Assembly: GCA_039881045.1 (NCBI GenBank)
Contig: JAYWVB010000049.1
Location: forward strand, 1-64,000
Reading direction: 5' to 3'
Origin: Chaetomium olivaceum
Lineage: Eukaryota > Ascomycota > Sordariomycetes > Sordariales > Chaetomiaceae
DNA: 64,000 nt
Positions 54,352 through 64,000 of this stretch are shown piece after piece. The notes under the pieces are model-generated. The model was not told the origin of the DNA. It was given only the letters and a program-made list of their open reading frames with translations, and did no database searches. A program made the position numbers and the translations under genes. How positions within the stretch are numbered: the first letter of the stretch is position 1; the number at the start of each line of letters is the position of its first letter.

Positions 54352-57300
54352 ATTGCGTGACTTGCTTGAGAGGGAAATTGGAGAAATATTGACTGTCGAG
54401 GTCAAAGGGTCATGTACTTCTTTTGACGCGCCCCGGATTCCTTAAATACCCGCCAGAAGACTCAAACCGCCCTGGGCTGAGCCCCGACGGCGTGGTGAGG
54501 CGCTACCGCTAGACGTCAACGCCTCCGGCACTCGATATTAAGCTCATTACCCCGGATTTTGTGTACCCCTTTGGTGCACGGCAGTGGCTTCGTACCACCC
54601 GGATTGGGTTGGAAAAAGTGACATTCATCCTCTTGGCCCGGCTTGGCTTGCCTTTCTTGGACTCTGGTAAGCATCATGGGATTTGGACGCCTGAGTTAAA
54701 CCGTGTGTAAATTGCGATGGAAGATTCGCCGATTGGAGGAGAAACAGTGTCGCATTATATACGTTGGGTTCACTGAATTCTCACTTGGCAACTCTAACCT
54801 GGAGCTTCTATTCGCCGTGATAGAGAGTCTAAAGGCCGTGCACACAAGTTTCAACCATCCATTAGGAAACGGGACATAGATGTCACGCTCGTGTCCACCT
54901 ATCAGAAACCATGTGCCAACAAGGAAGGAAGAGACCTCTAGCAATAAATGAGTTGGTTGTAACCAGGCGGCAGTTCCTTCGGCTGTGATCATTGTCGCTT
55001 GACCCACGCGGTGAGGGGCATGTAGGTGGGTGGTTGAGGGGACGAGGCTTCAGACGGGGTTGCGATCAGGTAGCCGGGCTGAAAAGAGGTGCAGTCCTGT
55101 AGTATTACAAGGCAGGTATTTGACGCATGATGTGAATATTTTGCTTCATGACTGCCAGCAACAAATCATGGATGTTACGCACTTAAAGTTGGGGTATCCG
55201 GTTGGGTGACAACTGTAGCTGGTCCCAAGCGCCGTGAAAGCTCCGAGGCATCGTAATGGCCCTTACACTTGTCCAATTTAGTCATATATTGCGGGTTGGG
55301 AATTTCATCTTTGAGGACAGTGATGATTTCAAACTTATGGGTGGACTACAAGGATGTCCCATCTATCTCTGTTCATGAGAACCTATTTCGTTAAGTTCGA
55401 GCCACACAGCAACAAACAGACAGGCCTCTTGCATCATAGCCTGCCCATGGACGTCTCCATCCCGGCAACCCGGACCTAGCCCCTGAGGACCCGCAGCATG
55501 TGCCTTTTCGTGCCCCGACTGTGCAGGCTCCCCGAGTAGGATATTGGACATCATGTATGACGAAATGCTTTCTAAGCTCTCGATCGCTGATATCAAAGAA
55601 AGGGTCTAAGAATAACGGGGACTGAGGGTTACGGAGTTAACAAGTCAGCATACGGATACTCCTGCCGATCACGAACCAAAATTCGCCGAGGTTTGGGAGA
55701 CTGGCGATTGCAGGTGTTGCTGTTAGGGGACGTGGGGAACGGGTTGGCCAATGAATGACCAATACAGATGACCCTACCAAAAGTATTAGCTCACCGCCCA
55801 TTAAACTGTTAGTGGCTATGGGCCTTTTTCTGCCAAGCAGAACCACTGAAACCCGGAAGGCGGTGGGTCAATTCTTTTGGTAGGATCATCTGTACAATGG
55901 AGGGTGTTCAGATACGTATGGACATACCGACACTACGCGATTCGGTACCTATCTCTACATTAGGTACGGTACCGCTTTCTTGGAACCGAATGCGGCGCGG
56001 GACTGCCCTGCTGCTAAAGCCGAATTTCAGCAGTGGACACCAGGAGAAAGTGTGGAAGCGTTTATAGACTGGTTGATGTTGTTGGGGGTTGTCGGGCCAA
56101 AGCGACTAAAGGTACGGTAGCCAATCCAACATTGGCCGAACTCCGGTCTTCAAACGTTCGAAGTGACACCCAACGACTTAGGAAGCAGCTTGCCCTAATG
56201 GTCGGTTGGATACGGGAGTGGCCTGAGGGAATGCAAGCCAAGCCGGGGCAACGCGTCACTCAATTCGCCATCTTGCTTCCGCAGTTGCGCGTCATAGTAA
56301 ACAGGGCAAAGCAGGGTACGGATTTGATGGAACTCTTCTCCCGAGAGGCGTTTGATGAACAAGCCACCCGGGAAGGCAGCGGGCCGAAAGTTCGGAAACG
56401 GGTGCTGAAGGAGGGTTGCGCAGCAAGAACCGAGCACCCTGAGCGGGCTTGGGCGGATTATTTTTGGGTGGGCGGCCGCTGGACCAATCGCTGAACAGGG
56501 CATTGTTTCGACTTTGGATGGCCCGGCCGTTGCCCCACTGAAGCATTTCGCCCACAATTTTTGGCGATTGATTCGAGGGCCAAGTCTTTTCGTTTCCCAG
56601 AATAACTTTCATCAGGGTGATTTCCCGAATTACCGAGACACCTAACCTCCATCCTGTTGGTGTTCGCAGAGGACGGTTCTTGATGACCCAGTAGTGAGAA
56701 CCAACGATTGCACAGTTCATCAAATTGAAACCGAACTCTCGGCAAGATGTTGTTATGCTCAGATCGACTTTCATTCTTTTTCCATGCATCCTTGGGAAGA
56801 TCTGCCACGAGCCTGAGCTGCAGCAACCATGGCGCAGATCCCCAACCGTTTCCGCTTATAACCCAAAATGTTCAGGGTCGCGTACCGTGTCCCGCTGTGT
56901 CGTAGTGTACTGTGCAGTGAGTGGTGGTTCGCTTCAGCCCGTGTCTCCAAATAACGTTATCGTGCATGTGCATGCAAAGTACCTCCCCATCTCCCCTGTA
57001 GCAACCCGAGCAGCCTTGATTCAGCCTTCTGGCCCTGTACAGATTGCCGACCTGCAGACGCTGGTCTATCTATGTTTCTCTGCTGCAAAGCAACACTACA
57101 CGGGTGCCACGTTGGATGGCTCCCTTGCATCCCTGTTGACCACCTAGGTACCTATCCTTCCCGGCAAGAGCCGCGCCACCCATACTGCGCTTGACCCAGA
57201 GAACCGAGATGATACTAGGCTCGTTGATATACGCGAAACATACCAACGGCGCCTAACTTCCTCGTCTTCCATCACTGCGAGCTACTATTTACGGCAATGG

Positions 57301-57764
57301 CCAGGGATGTCGAACTCCTCCTTCCAACCGTCCTGGCGGGACAGTAAACAACGACTGGCTACATGTCGCCCTCAGGGGTATGCCGTGGGTTGTCACCCTA
57401 CCACCTCCACCCCGGTGTTGGAGATGGATCGTTCCTATTCCGAGAACACTCAGGGGCTCGGGATACGTCGAGATTGGCGGCCGCACTCATGCAAGACCAA
57501 CACCGAGTCCAAGCTTCCAGAACAAGCAAGGCTTCCACCACGATGGCCCATTCCAGAGAAGATCACTCTTTTGTCTATAAGACAAGCCCATCCTCTGGCT
57601 TATCCGATCATGGCTCGCCACCAACACGCCTCAAGGATCACCACCAGCTCCTCAAGCCTCGGTATTCATCCTGTCTTCACCAGCACGCACATCCTTCATC
57701 TGCTCGCCAAGTTCTTCTATCATCACGGGCCGCCTAACCACCCGATACTCACATTCTCATCACA
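54352..57764. other. Long stretch without a convincing gene
   Basis: About 3.4 kb. The first 100 bp are the AA9 promoter. A 153-codon + frame at 56033-56494 is overlapped by 120- and 165-codon minus frames and has no domain, so I do not call it. The stretch 57240-57760 is C-rich and probably the promoter and leader of the gene at 57765. Confidence 0.45.
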
Positions 57765-59740
57765 ATGGCGTCCGTGTCAAGACACCTTTCACTTCTAGGG
57801 CCACCGGTCCGCCCTCTCCGACCTGTATCCCATTCACACACGATACCTCCTCGTCGTCTCCGTCCACAGCGTCCCGCGCCTATTTACAACCAACAACGCC
57901 CTTCCAACCCCAGAGTTGAAGCCGCCTTGCCTCTACCACCTCCTCCCCATGGAGATGATTATGATGTTTCGGACTGCGAGTCCGACCGCAGCGATGACGA
58001 GTCTGAGACAAGGCCACTCAGAAACAGCTTTCTCGGAGTCCGCACCAGCATCGTCCGCGCCCCTCGTGACGTTGAAGAAGCCGGAGCGTCCGTAAACTCA
58101 TCGTCAGACACACTCAGTGGGACACCCCCGCTAAGTGCCAAAGAGTTCAAGCCCAGGGCCATTGTTTCAGAACCAGACCTGTTTGAGAGCCATGGTCTCG
58201 ACACTTCTCCCCTGCCTTCGAAAAAGGGAGCTCGGTTTTACCGCTATCTGCGGTGGAACTTTGGCTCAGTCTACCGCAGGATCTTCTGCCTGGTTTATCT
58301 GGGCAACATTGTCGCTCTCACAGTTCTCATTGCTCGCCATGTCATCTCAATAGGACAATCCAAGTTGACGTATCAGCAAGCCAGTATCGCCGTGACCGCC
58401 AACATACTCGCCGCCATGCTTGTCCGTAACGAGCACGTTGTCAACTCCATGTTTTGGATCTTCGGCACATGGACCAAAAACCTCCCCCTTCGGATCCGCA
58501 CGCTTGCCGCAAAGGTGTACTCGTATGGTGGCATCCACAGCGGCGGCGCCGTTGCCGCTACCTTCTGGTACATTGCTTTTCTCGTGCTCCTCACCATGGA
58601 CTTTCAGAGTGCTGGGTCGCTTAGCGTCATTCGCAGCTACATCTACTTTGTCAGCTACTTCATTTTGTTCCTCCTCGTGTCGATGCTTGTCTCGGCGCAC
58701 CCCCACCTCCGGCGGATTATGCACAACTGGTTCGAGGGCATCCACCGCTTCATGGGCTGGCTGATCGTCCTGCTTTTCTGGGCGCAAACCATGCTGCTCG
58801 CCGCCGAATCAACCCAAGCTAGCGAGATTTCATTCGGCAAAGCTCTGCTCGTATCGCCCAGTTTCTGGATGCTCGTGATTATTACCCTCCTGGTGATCTA
58901 CCCCTGGACGCGCCTGCGCCTCCGTGACGTCGAGGCCGAGGTTCTCTCCCAGCACTGCGTCAAACTGAACTTCAAGTTCCGCAACGTGCACTACGGCCAG
59001 GCCATTCGCCTAACCGACGCGCCGCTCAAAGAAACCCACGGCTTTGGCGTCATCCCCTTTCCCACTCAATCACCAGCGGTATCCCACTGCCCAGGCTGCA
59101 CCTGCCACACCCATCCCAGCCCAGCGTCAGAAAAAGCCCCCACCAAGGACAACAACGAACCCGAGACCATCGCCAGCATCCGGACCCACTGCCTCACCAC
59201 CCCCGCAACCCCAGCCCCCAAACCAACCAACAGGGCTTCTCTGTCCTCGTCTCCAACGCAGGCGACTGGACCTCCCAACTCATCCACCAACCCCCCAAGA
59301 AGATCTACACCCGCGGCACTCCGCAGTTCGGCGTCCTCCGCTGCGCCGGCCTCTTCACCCCCTGCGTCGTCGTCGCCACGGGATCCGGCATCGCGCCCTG
59401 TCTGAGCCTGTTCGTGCAGGCGCGCGAGCACCCCGTGCGCATCGTCTGGGCGACGCGAGATCCCCTCAAGACGTATGGGCGGGATGTGCTGGAGGCGGTG
59501 TACAGGGCGGATCCTGACGCGGTGGTGATTGATACGGGGAAGGGCGGGAAGGGGGCGAGGCCCGATTTGGTGAGGCTGGCGTATAGGGTGGGGGAGCAAG
59601 GGAGAGAGGTGGTGAAGGGGGAGGGGAGGAGGAAGGCGGAAGCGGTGGTGGTGATTTCGAATCAGAGAGTTACGAAAAAGGTGGTGTATGGGTTGGAGGC
59701 GAGGGGGATGCCGGCTTATGGGGCCATTTTTGATTCTTGA
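57765..59740 (+). CDS. TmpA-like membrane flavoprotein (ferric-reductase-like)
   Basis: An integral membrane oxidoreductase resembling the fungal TmpA group, in which a membrane part is joined to a cytosolic FAD/NAD(P) domain; Aspergillus TmpA influences conidiation signalling. The Pro/Ser-rich N-terminus (to about residue 135) is followed by six hydrophobic segments: IFCLVYLGNIVALTVLIA, ASIAVTANILAAMLV, GAVAATFWYIAFLVLL, IYFVSYFILFLLVSMLV, GWLIVLLFWAQTMLLAA and FWMLVIITLLVIY. The reductase part (HCVKLNFKFRNVHYGQAIRL) begins in frame 3. The C-terminus is in frame 2 (GFSVLVSNAGDW, VATGSGIAPCLSLF, VRIVWATRDPLKTYG, VVVISNQRV) to the stop at 59740. The change occurs between 59050 and 59230, either an indel or an unrecognised intron (a possible gtatcc donor lies at 59079). 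The start is the first ATG of this frame and is not certain. Confidence 0.75.
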
Positions 59741-61216
59741 TTTTGAGGCGACGGGTGTTGTGACGGTGTGTTTCGGATAGTTTTCTGGCTTCTTACTTTG
59801 CGCTGCGCTACGGTCTTGGTCTATGGAAAGACGTTTCCATTGAGTTTGGGCTGGTCTGGGTTGGCTGGGTTGGGATGTATTTCTAGCTTCTTTTCGTTTC
59901 ATGACCTAAGGTACTTTAAGATTACATCTAGAGAGACCTAGACCTAGATGGTGCTTTTTATCTTTCTTTCTTCCTTAGCATTCTCCTCTTTTCTCCTTTT
60001 CCTTTTTTTTTTTGCTTGCTTTGCTTCGCTTCGCGTTCGATCTTGTCTTCCATACAGTACAATCTCAATAGCCAGACATAAATTGATGCTCATTCCCTAC
60101 TTCATATCACGAAGCCGCTGAAATTTCAAGCCGGTATCGCTGTATTACATTTCCACAGTTCTACATCGTTAAGTGCAAACGCCTGACTGGAATAACAATA
60201 CAGGGACATAAATGAATAGCACCAATGGAAGGTTACAATTGATCACGGACGGGACCTTAATTTGAGACAGATATCCCCCTCTCATTTCAGGTATCTTAAT
60301 AGGACTTATTCTGACGCGGGTTTCCGACCGCGTCTACAGTTAATCTTGGACATCAGTCAGCGCGCTCTCAGCAGCCTAGGCCCGCCAGCGACCACTGGTT
60401 AAGCGCCGTGCTCCTAATTTGGGCTGGACCGCCGCAAGAGCTGCAGCGGCTATGCCGCCAAACAGCCGCCGGATCCTCCGGCGGAAGCCAAGGCTCGGGA
60501 CGGGAGCACCCGGGAGGCGCAGGCAGTAATCTGAACTTGGTTGTCCTCGCATGACTTTATCCAGACTTGGAGCTTCCATTCATTCTTCGCTCTCCCGTGT
60601 TTTGGTACGAAGAGGGGGAGTGGGCTGCAACGTATCCGGGGAACCCTTGAACGGCCATTTTGAAGCAACGTTCCAGGCGGCCTCTTTCACAGCTTCTCCT
60701 CCTCCTTTTGATGGCAAGCCGTTCCAACTGAAAAGACGGCTTACCCATGAGTTTCCATGCGATAAGGGTAAGCAAGGGCTTGCTCTCTCCATCTGCCTAT
60801 CAATTCTTTGTCTTCCTCGCTATCCCAGCCTGTAACCAGGTTGGCGCCGAGTTTCATCCCCGACGTTGGTGACACAGATGACTAAATGGCTTTATCAGGC
60901 CAATAAGAGAGATGTATACCCGCCACGGGTTCCATGTCCGCGATAGGAGGAGGTTGGGTAGTGACCTCTCATAGGCTGTCACCAGCCGTGACAATGTAAA
61001 CATATTGACTTGCATGCGGGTTTAATAGAGATTTCTCTTGGCTACCAACAATTCCGGGTGACCGGGTGCGGAGGTAGACTGAACGACGCAGAGCTCGTCC
61101 ATTTATAAGCACGGTACTTTCTTTTCATTAGAGATCGAAGTGGAAGATCCTCGACTACCTGTCAGACTATTTCTGTATTCTTGAAATATCTGGTTAATAT
61201 ACCATTATACAACACC
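59741..61216. other. Intergenic, no gene seen
   Basis: About 1.5 kb. It holds the 3' region of the TmpA-like gene, T-rich runs near 59960-60015, and the promoter of the DUF1996 gene with a tttataag TATA-like box at about 61101-61108. Frames in the middle are short and overlap on both strands. Confidence 0.5.
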
Positions 61217-62496
61217 ATGGCTTTGACTATCGCTATCGCGGCTATTGTTGGGCTCGTGACAGTCGCCCATGCGACTGACCCACCAGAGCCAACACCGTCA
61301 ACGCCCCCGTTCACTTACCCAGGAATACCACCGTACAATGGGACGGGCCCTACGCTGCTTCGATTTGGATGCCACCAGGTTGTCGTCGACCGGATCGACC
61401 CGCTCGTGAACCCGGGATCTATTCCCTCGCCTCACCAGCACCAAATTGTCGGTGGAGATGCCTTCAATGCCTCCATGCCAGTGGCCGACATCAGTGAGCT
61501 GTCAAGCTGCACGACCTGCAGCTACAGCGATGACTTTTCCAACTACTGGACGTCTAACCTCTATTTCAGAGCTCGCAACGGGAGCTACAAGCGTGTGCCT
61601 CAGATTCCCAACCGCCTGCTTTTCGACGACGAGTTCACGACCCGGATTAACGGTGGCATGATTGCCTACTATGTGTCTCCGGGGAAGGACGAGGTGAAGG
61701 CCTTTGAACCTGGCTTTCGTATGTTCGTTGGTGACGCCGCCTTACGCTCTGAGCCCCAGGGCCGTTGGAACTTGTCGACACAGAGCTGCTTCCGATGCTA
61801 CACTGGGCCAGACTGGGAGGAGACGACTATGCGCCGTGCCAGGATCCCAGAGTGGATACCCAGCACCTCCCCAATCGTCCATGTTATGGTATCCGAACTA
61901 ATGTTGTCTTCCCAACGTAAGCTACCCCTGAGACTTTCCGACCATGTCTGCATTTCGCTAATGATGTTACGCAGCTGCTGGGACGGCAAAAACCTCGATA
62001 GTCCCGACCACACGGCTCACGTTGCCTATCCCGTGGAAGGGCCTCATGTGTTTGACGGTATCGGCACCGCCGATATGTGCCCCGATTCCCACCCTGTCAA
62101 GATCCCGCAGGTCATGTACGAGATAGTCTGGGACACCTCGGCGTTCAACGACCCCAACGAGTGGCCCGAGGACGGATCACAGCCCTTTGTTCTGAGCACG
62201 GGGGATAAGACCGGGTACAGCCAGCATGCTGACTACGTGTTCGGTTGGAAGGGTGATGCTCTACAACGGGCGATGGATGCGGGGTGCATTGCTGCGAACT
62301 GCCCTGGCATTGCAACGCAGACAGTCGAGGAAGCGGCAAAGTGCAAGGTGGCGGAATTGGTTGGAGAGAACTATGACGGCTGTAAGTTCCTCTTTCAAGA
62401 GCTATGAATTATAACTGGTAACTGACGGTGATTCGAATAGGGCTTGACACACTCCCGGGCAACCCGCCTCAGCCCTCCCCCAGCACTTCTACGTAA
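61217..62496 (+). CDS. Secreted DUF1996 protein
   Basis: A secreted protein of the DUF1996 family, common in ascomycetes; its function is not established. ATG 61217 (caccATGG) gives a signal peptide (MALTIAIAAIVGLVTVAHA), preferred over the upstream in-frame ATG at 61181. Conserved features are LRFGCHQVVVDRIDPLVNPG, SPHQHQIVGGDAFN, TTCSYSDDFSNYWTSNLYF and CWDGKNLDSPDHTAHVAYP. Exons are 61217-61916, 61975-62381 and 62441-62496; introns are gtaagc...cgcag and gtaagt...aatag. A one-base loss near 61820 (a G-run in tgggaggagacg) must be allowed to read GDDYAPCQDPR and CYGIRTNVVFPT. The whole then encodes 387 residues ending in a short Pro/Ser tail. It has no WSC or binding domain. His and Asp residues in HQHQIVGGD and CWDGK..D are family-typical. 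Confidence 0.85.
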
Positions 62497-62802
62497 TTAG
62501 AAGTCTTGCCCAGCGGAGCCTCCGGAAAAGGGCGGCAACGGATACTATTATGAATGTGACTCTGATGGTTGGAAACGATACAAGTTATATCTGGTAGAGA
62601 CGAGTACAACATTCTACCATGAAGACAGAAAGTGAAGTAATGAATTTAAAGTACGCTGTGAAATGATTGAATGGTGTCACAGTCTCTAGTCTAGTTATGT
62701 CCGATCATCTAGTATTTAAACAATGAAGCTCCTGGAAGACCTGAAGCATCGAGAAAAGGAACCCCCAACCCCCCTTACTGCCCACATTCCCTATCTGTAG
62801 CC
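62497..62802. other. Convergent 3' region
   Basis: About 300 bp between the ends of the DUF1996 gene and the peptidase gene. AT-richer than the flanks, with no frame of note. Confidence 0.5.
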
Positions 62803-64000
62803 TCAGAACAGCGGGTCGTTGACCTCACAAACTGTGCCATCGGCGGGCAAAGTGCCAAGGTTGAAGTACTCCGACATGATCTTGGCAGTGCAGTTGGAAA
62901 GCTGGGAAAGTACAGCGTGCTATAACCATTAACGTTAGCCATCATGCTTCATCGATCACATAGCAGAAAAGACAACTTACCCCGAAGCCATGCTGTTCAA
63001 CCACCACACTTCCCTCAAAGCCCGCACTCATAGTCTTCGCACTCGCCAGCGGCGTGGCCGGGTCATAGGTGTTACCAAACCACAACACGGGGTTCTTGGT
63101 CTTGATGCCCTCCCACGGCCCACCATAGCGCTCCTTAGCCGCCCACGGCCAGTTGGCACACTGGGCGGCGACTCCGGCAAGCAGGGGGGCAAACAGCTCG
63201 CTTGTCTGCAGCATGTGCTCAACGTCCGGCATGATACCCTCGATGGACTCGACCCGCGGGAAGGTGTCGGAGCATTTGATGCCCATGAGGGCGTCGTTCT
63301 CGATGGCCACGCCCGAGGACAGCCCGTCGTAGTAGGCCACCACCTCGGTCAGGTTGGTACCGGTCACTAGGTTGGTGAGGTGCTCAGCCGCCGTGGCGAT
63401 GCCGCCGGTGTACTTGATGACGATGAAGAACAGCTCTCGGACCATGCGCTCGTTGATGACGGAGCCGCCCACCGCGACGGGGGCTTTGCCGTACTTGTCG
63501 GCCATGTCGACGAGTGTCGCTTCCAGGTCGGCGGCATTGGAGCTGAGGGAAGCGAGGGCGCACTTCTCGGGCCCGGCTTCGATGCACGCGGCTAGGATGG
63601 CACGGAAGCCGGAATCGGCCGAGAGGAACTGGTCGATGTCAACGCCGAGGTGGTGATAGTAGTTCTGTGCGTTCACAACTCCGTCTAGAACAATGCGGTC
63701 CATGCGATCGGGGAACATGGCCGCGACCGTTGCGCCCAGGACGGAGCCGTAAGACATACCTGGACAACTCGCTTTAGTTAACCTGTCGGATGGACCACAA
63801 AGAGTGGCTGGACTCACCCCAGAACCTCAACAAGCCATCTTCGTCAAGGGCATCGACGACGCTCATCAAGTCCCTAGCCACAAACGCGGTGCCGATGAAC
63901 TCAGGGTTGTGGTTCCCCTCGTATTTCGCACGGCAAATGTTACTCGTCGCCTGCGCGCCGGCGTAGGTCTCGGCTAGAGCGGTGTCGTAAGCATCAACCG
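62803..64000 (-). CDS. S33 / TAP-like serine peptidase, 5' part beyond the window
   Basis: An alpha/beta-hydrolase peptidase of the tripeptidyl-aminopeptidase-like group; family members are usually secreted and trim short peptides from N-termini, but the signal peptide would lie outside the window. Three exons are visible: from 64000 down to about 63819, 63757 down to 62981, and 62919 to 62803. Introns are gtgagt...ccag and gtaagt...atag. Catalytic triad elements are all present: the nucleophile in GMSYGSVLG, Asp in NTYDPATPLASA and His in EQHGFGHAV. The C-terminal TAP domain ends VCEVNDPLF. At the first splice the G-run (63817-63820) has one base too many to read FWGMSYG in frame, probably another homopolymer error. 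In-frame ADQ-like edges before 64000 read DAYDTALAETYAGAQATS, as expected for the family. Confidence 0.88.

Noticed and set aside
56033..56494. 153-codon + frame
   Set aside because: Overlapped by similar-sized minus frames and without any recognised motif; upstream and downstream give no exon partners.
57307..57798. 163-codon + frame before the TmpA-like gene
   Set aside because: Runs into the TmpA-like start in another frame; Ser/His/Pro-rich and looks like leader sequence.
1..64000. CRISPR arrays, bacterial operons or phage features
   Set aside because: None seen; introns and gene families are fungal.

Overview
The window is nuclear DNA of a filamentous ascomycete, most likely a Sordariomycete (Sordariales/Chaetomiaceae-like). 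The evidence is short GT-AG introns of about 55-125 nt, GC-rich coding sequence, an AA9 lytic polysaccharide monooxygenase, an NRT2-type nitrate transporter, a PNP/NB-ARC/TPR NLR, a HeLo-domain protein, a TmpA-like membrane flavoprotein and a Ty1/copia retrotransposon. The species assignment is inference.

Layout. 1-1488: 3' part of a Swi6-like ankyrin subunit of the MBF cell-cycle transcription complex, broken by many small indels. 1489-~8000 and 9075-16291: two long stretches without convincing genes, on either side of a conserved unnamed gene (~8.0-9.07 kb). 16292-18090: a Gln-rich unnamed protein. 19326-20396 (-): F-box-like protein. 21178-22325: aldo-keto reductase with one intron. 23260-27189 (-): intact 1309-aa NLR. 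27898-28717: unnamed helical protein. 29834-30177: possible tiny spliced gene. 30651-34514: broken multidomain gene with an N-terminal helical domain and a C-terminal RING-like finger. 34936-40982: complete copia element with identical 187-bp LTRs and GGTCC target duplications. 41618-44747: HeLo domain joined to an AAA+ module that lacks a recognisable Walker A. 45156-45848 (-): His/Pro-rich ORF. 46849-48474 (-): unnamed 541-aa protein. 48869-50535 (-): nitrate transporter with a promoter rich in GATA sites and one NirA/NIT4 site. 52094-52428 (-): complex I subunit NDUFB7. 53599-54351 (-): AA9 LPMO. 57765-59740: TmpA-like membrane flavoprotein. 61217-62496: secreted DUF1996 protein. 62803-64000 (-): secreted S33 (TAP-like) peptidase, cut by the window edge.

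Two themes stand out. First, 23-45 kb looks like an accessory island of self/non-self recognition or cell-death type genes (NLR, RING-tailed gene, HeLo-AAA) into which a young retrotransposon has inserted. Second, many otherwise well-conserved genes, including housekeeping ones, carry single-base indels, often in homopolymers, while the LTRs are identical and no RIP-like AT shift is apparent. This points to uncorrected sequencing indels more than to decay, except perhaps at 30.6-34.5 kb, where an in-frame TAG also occurs.
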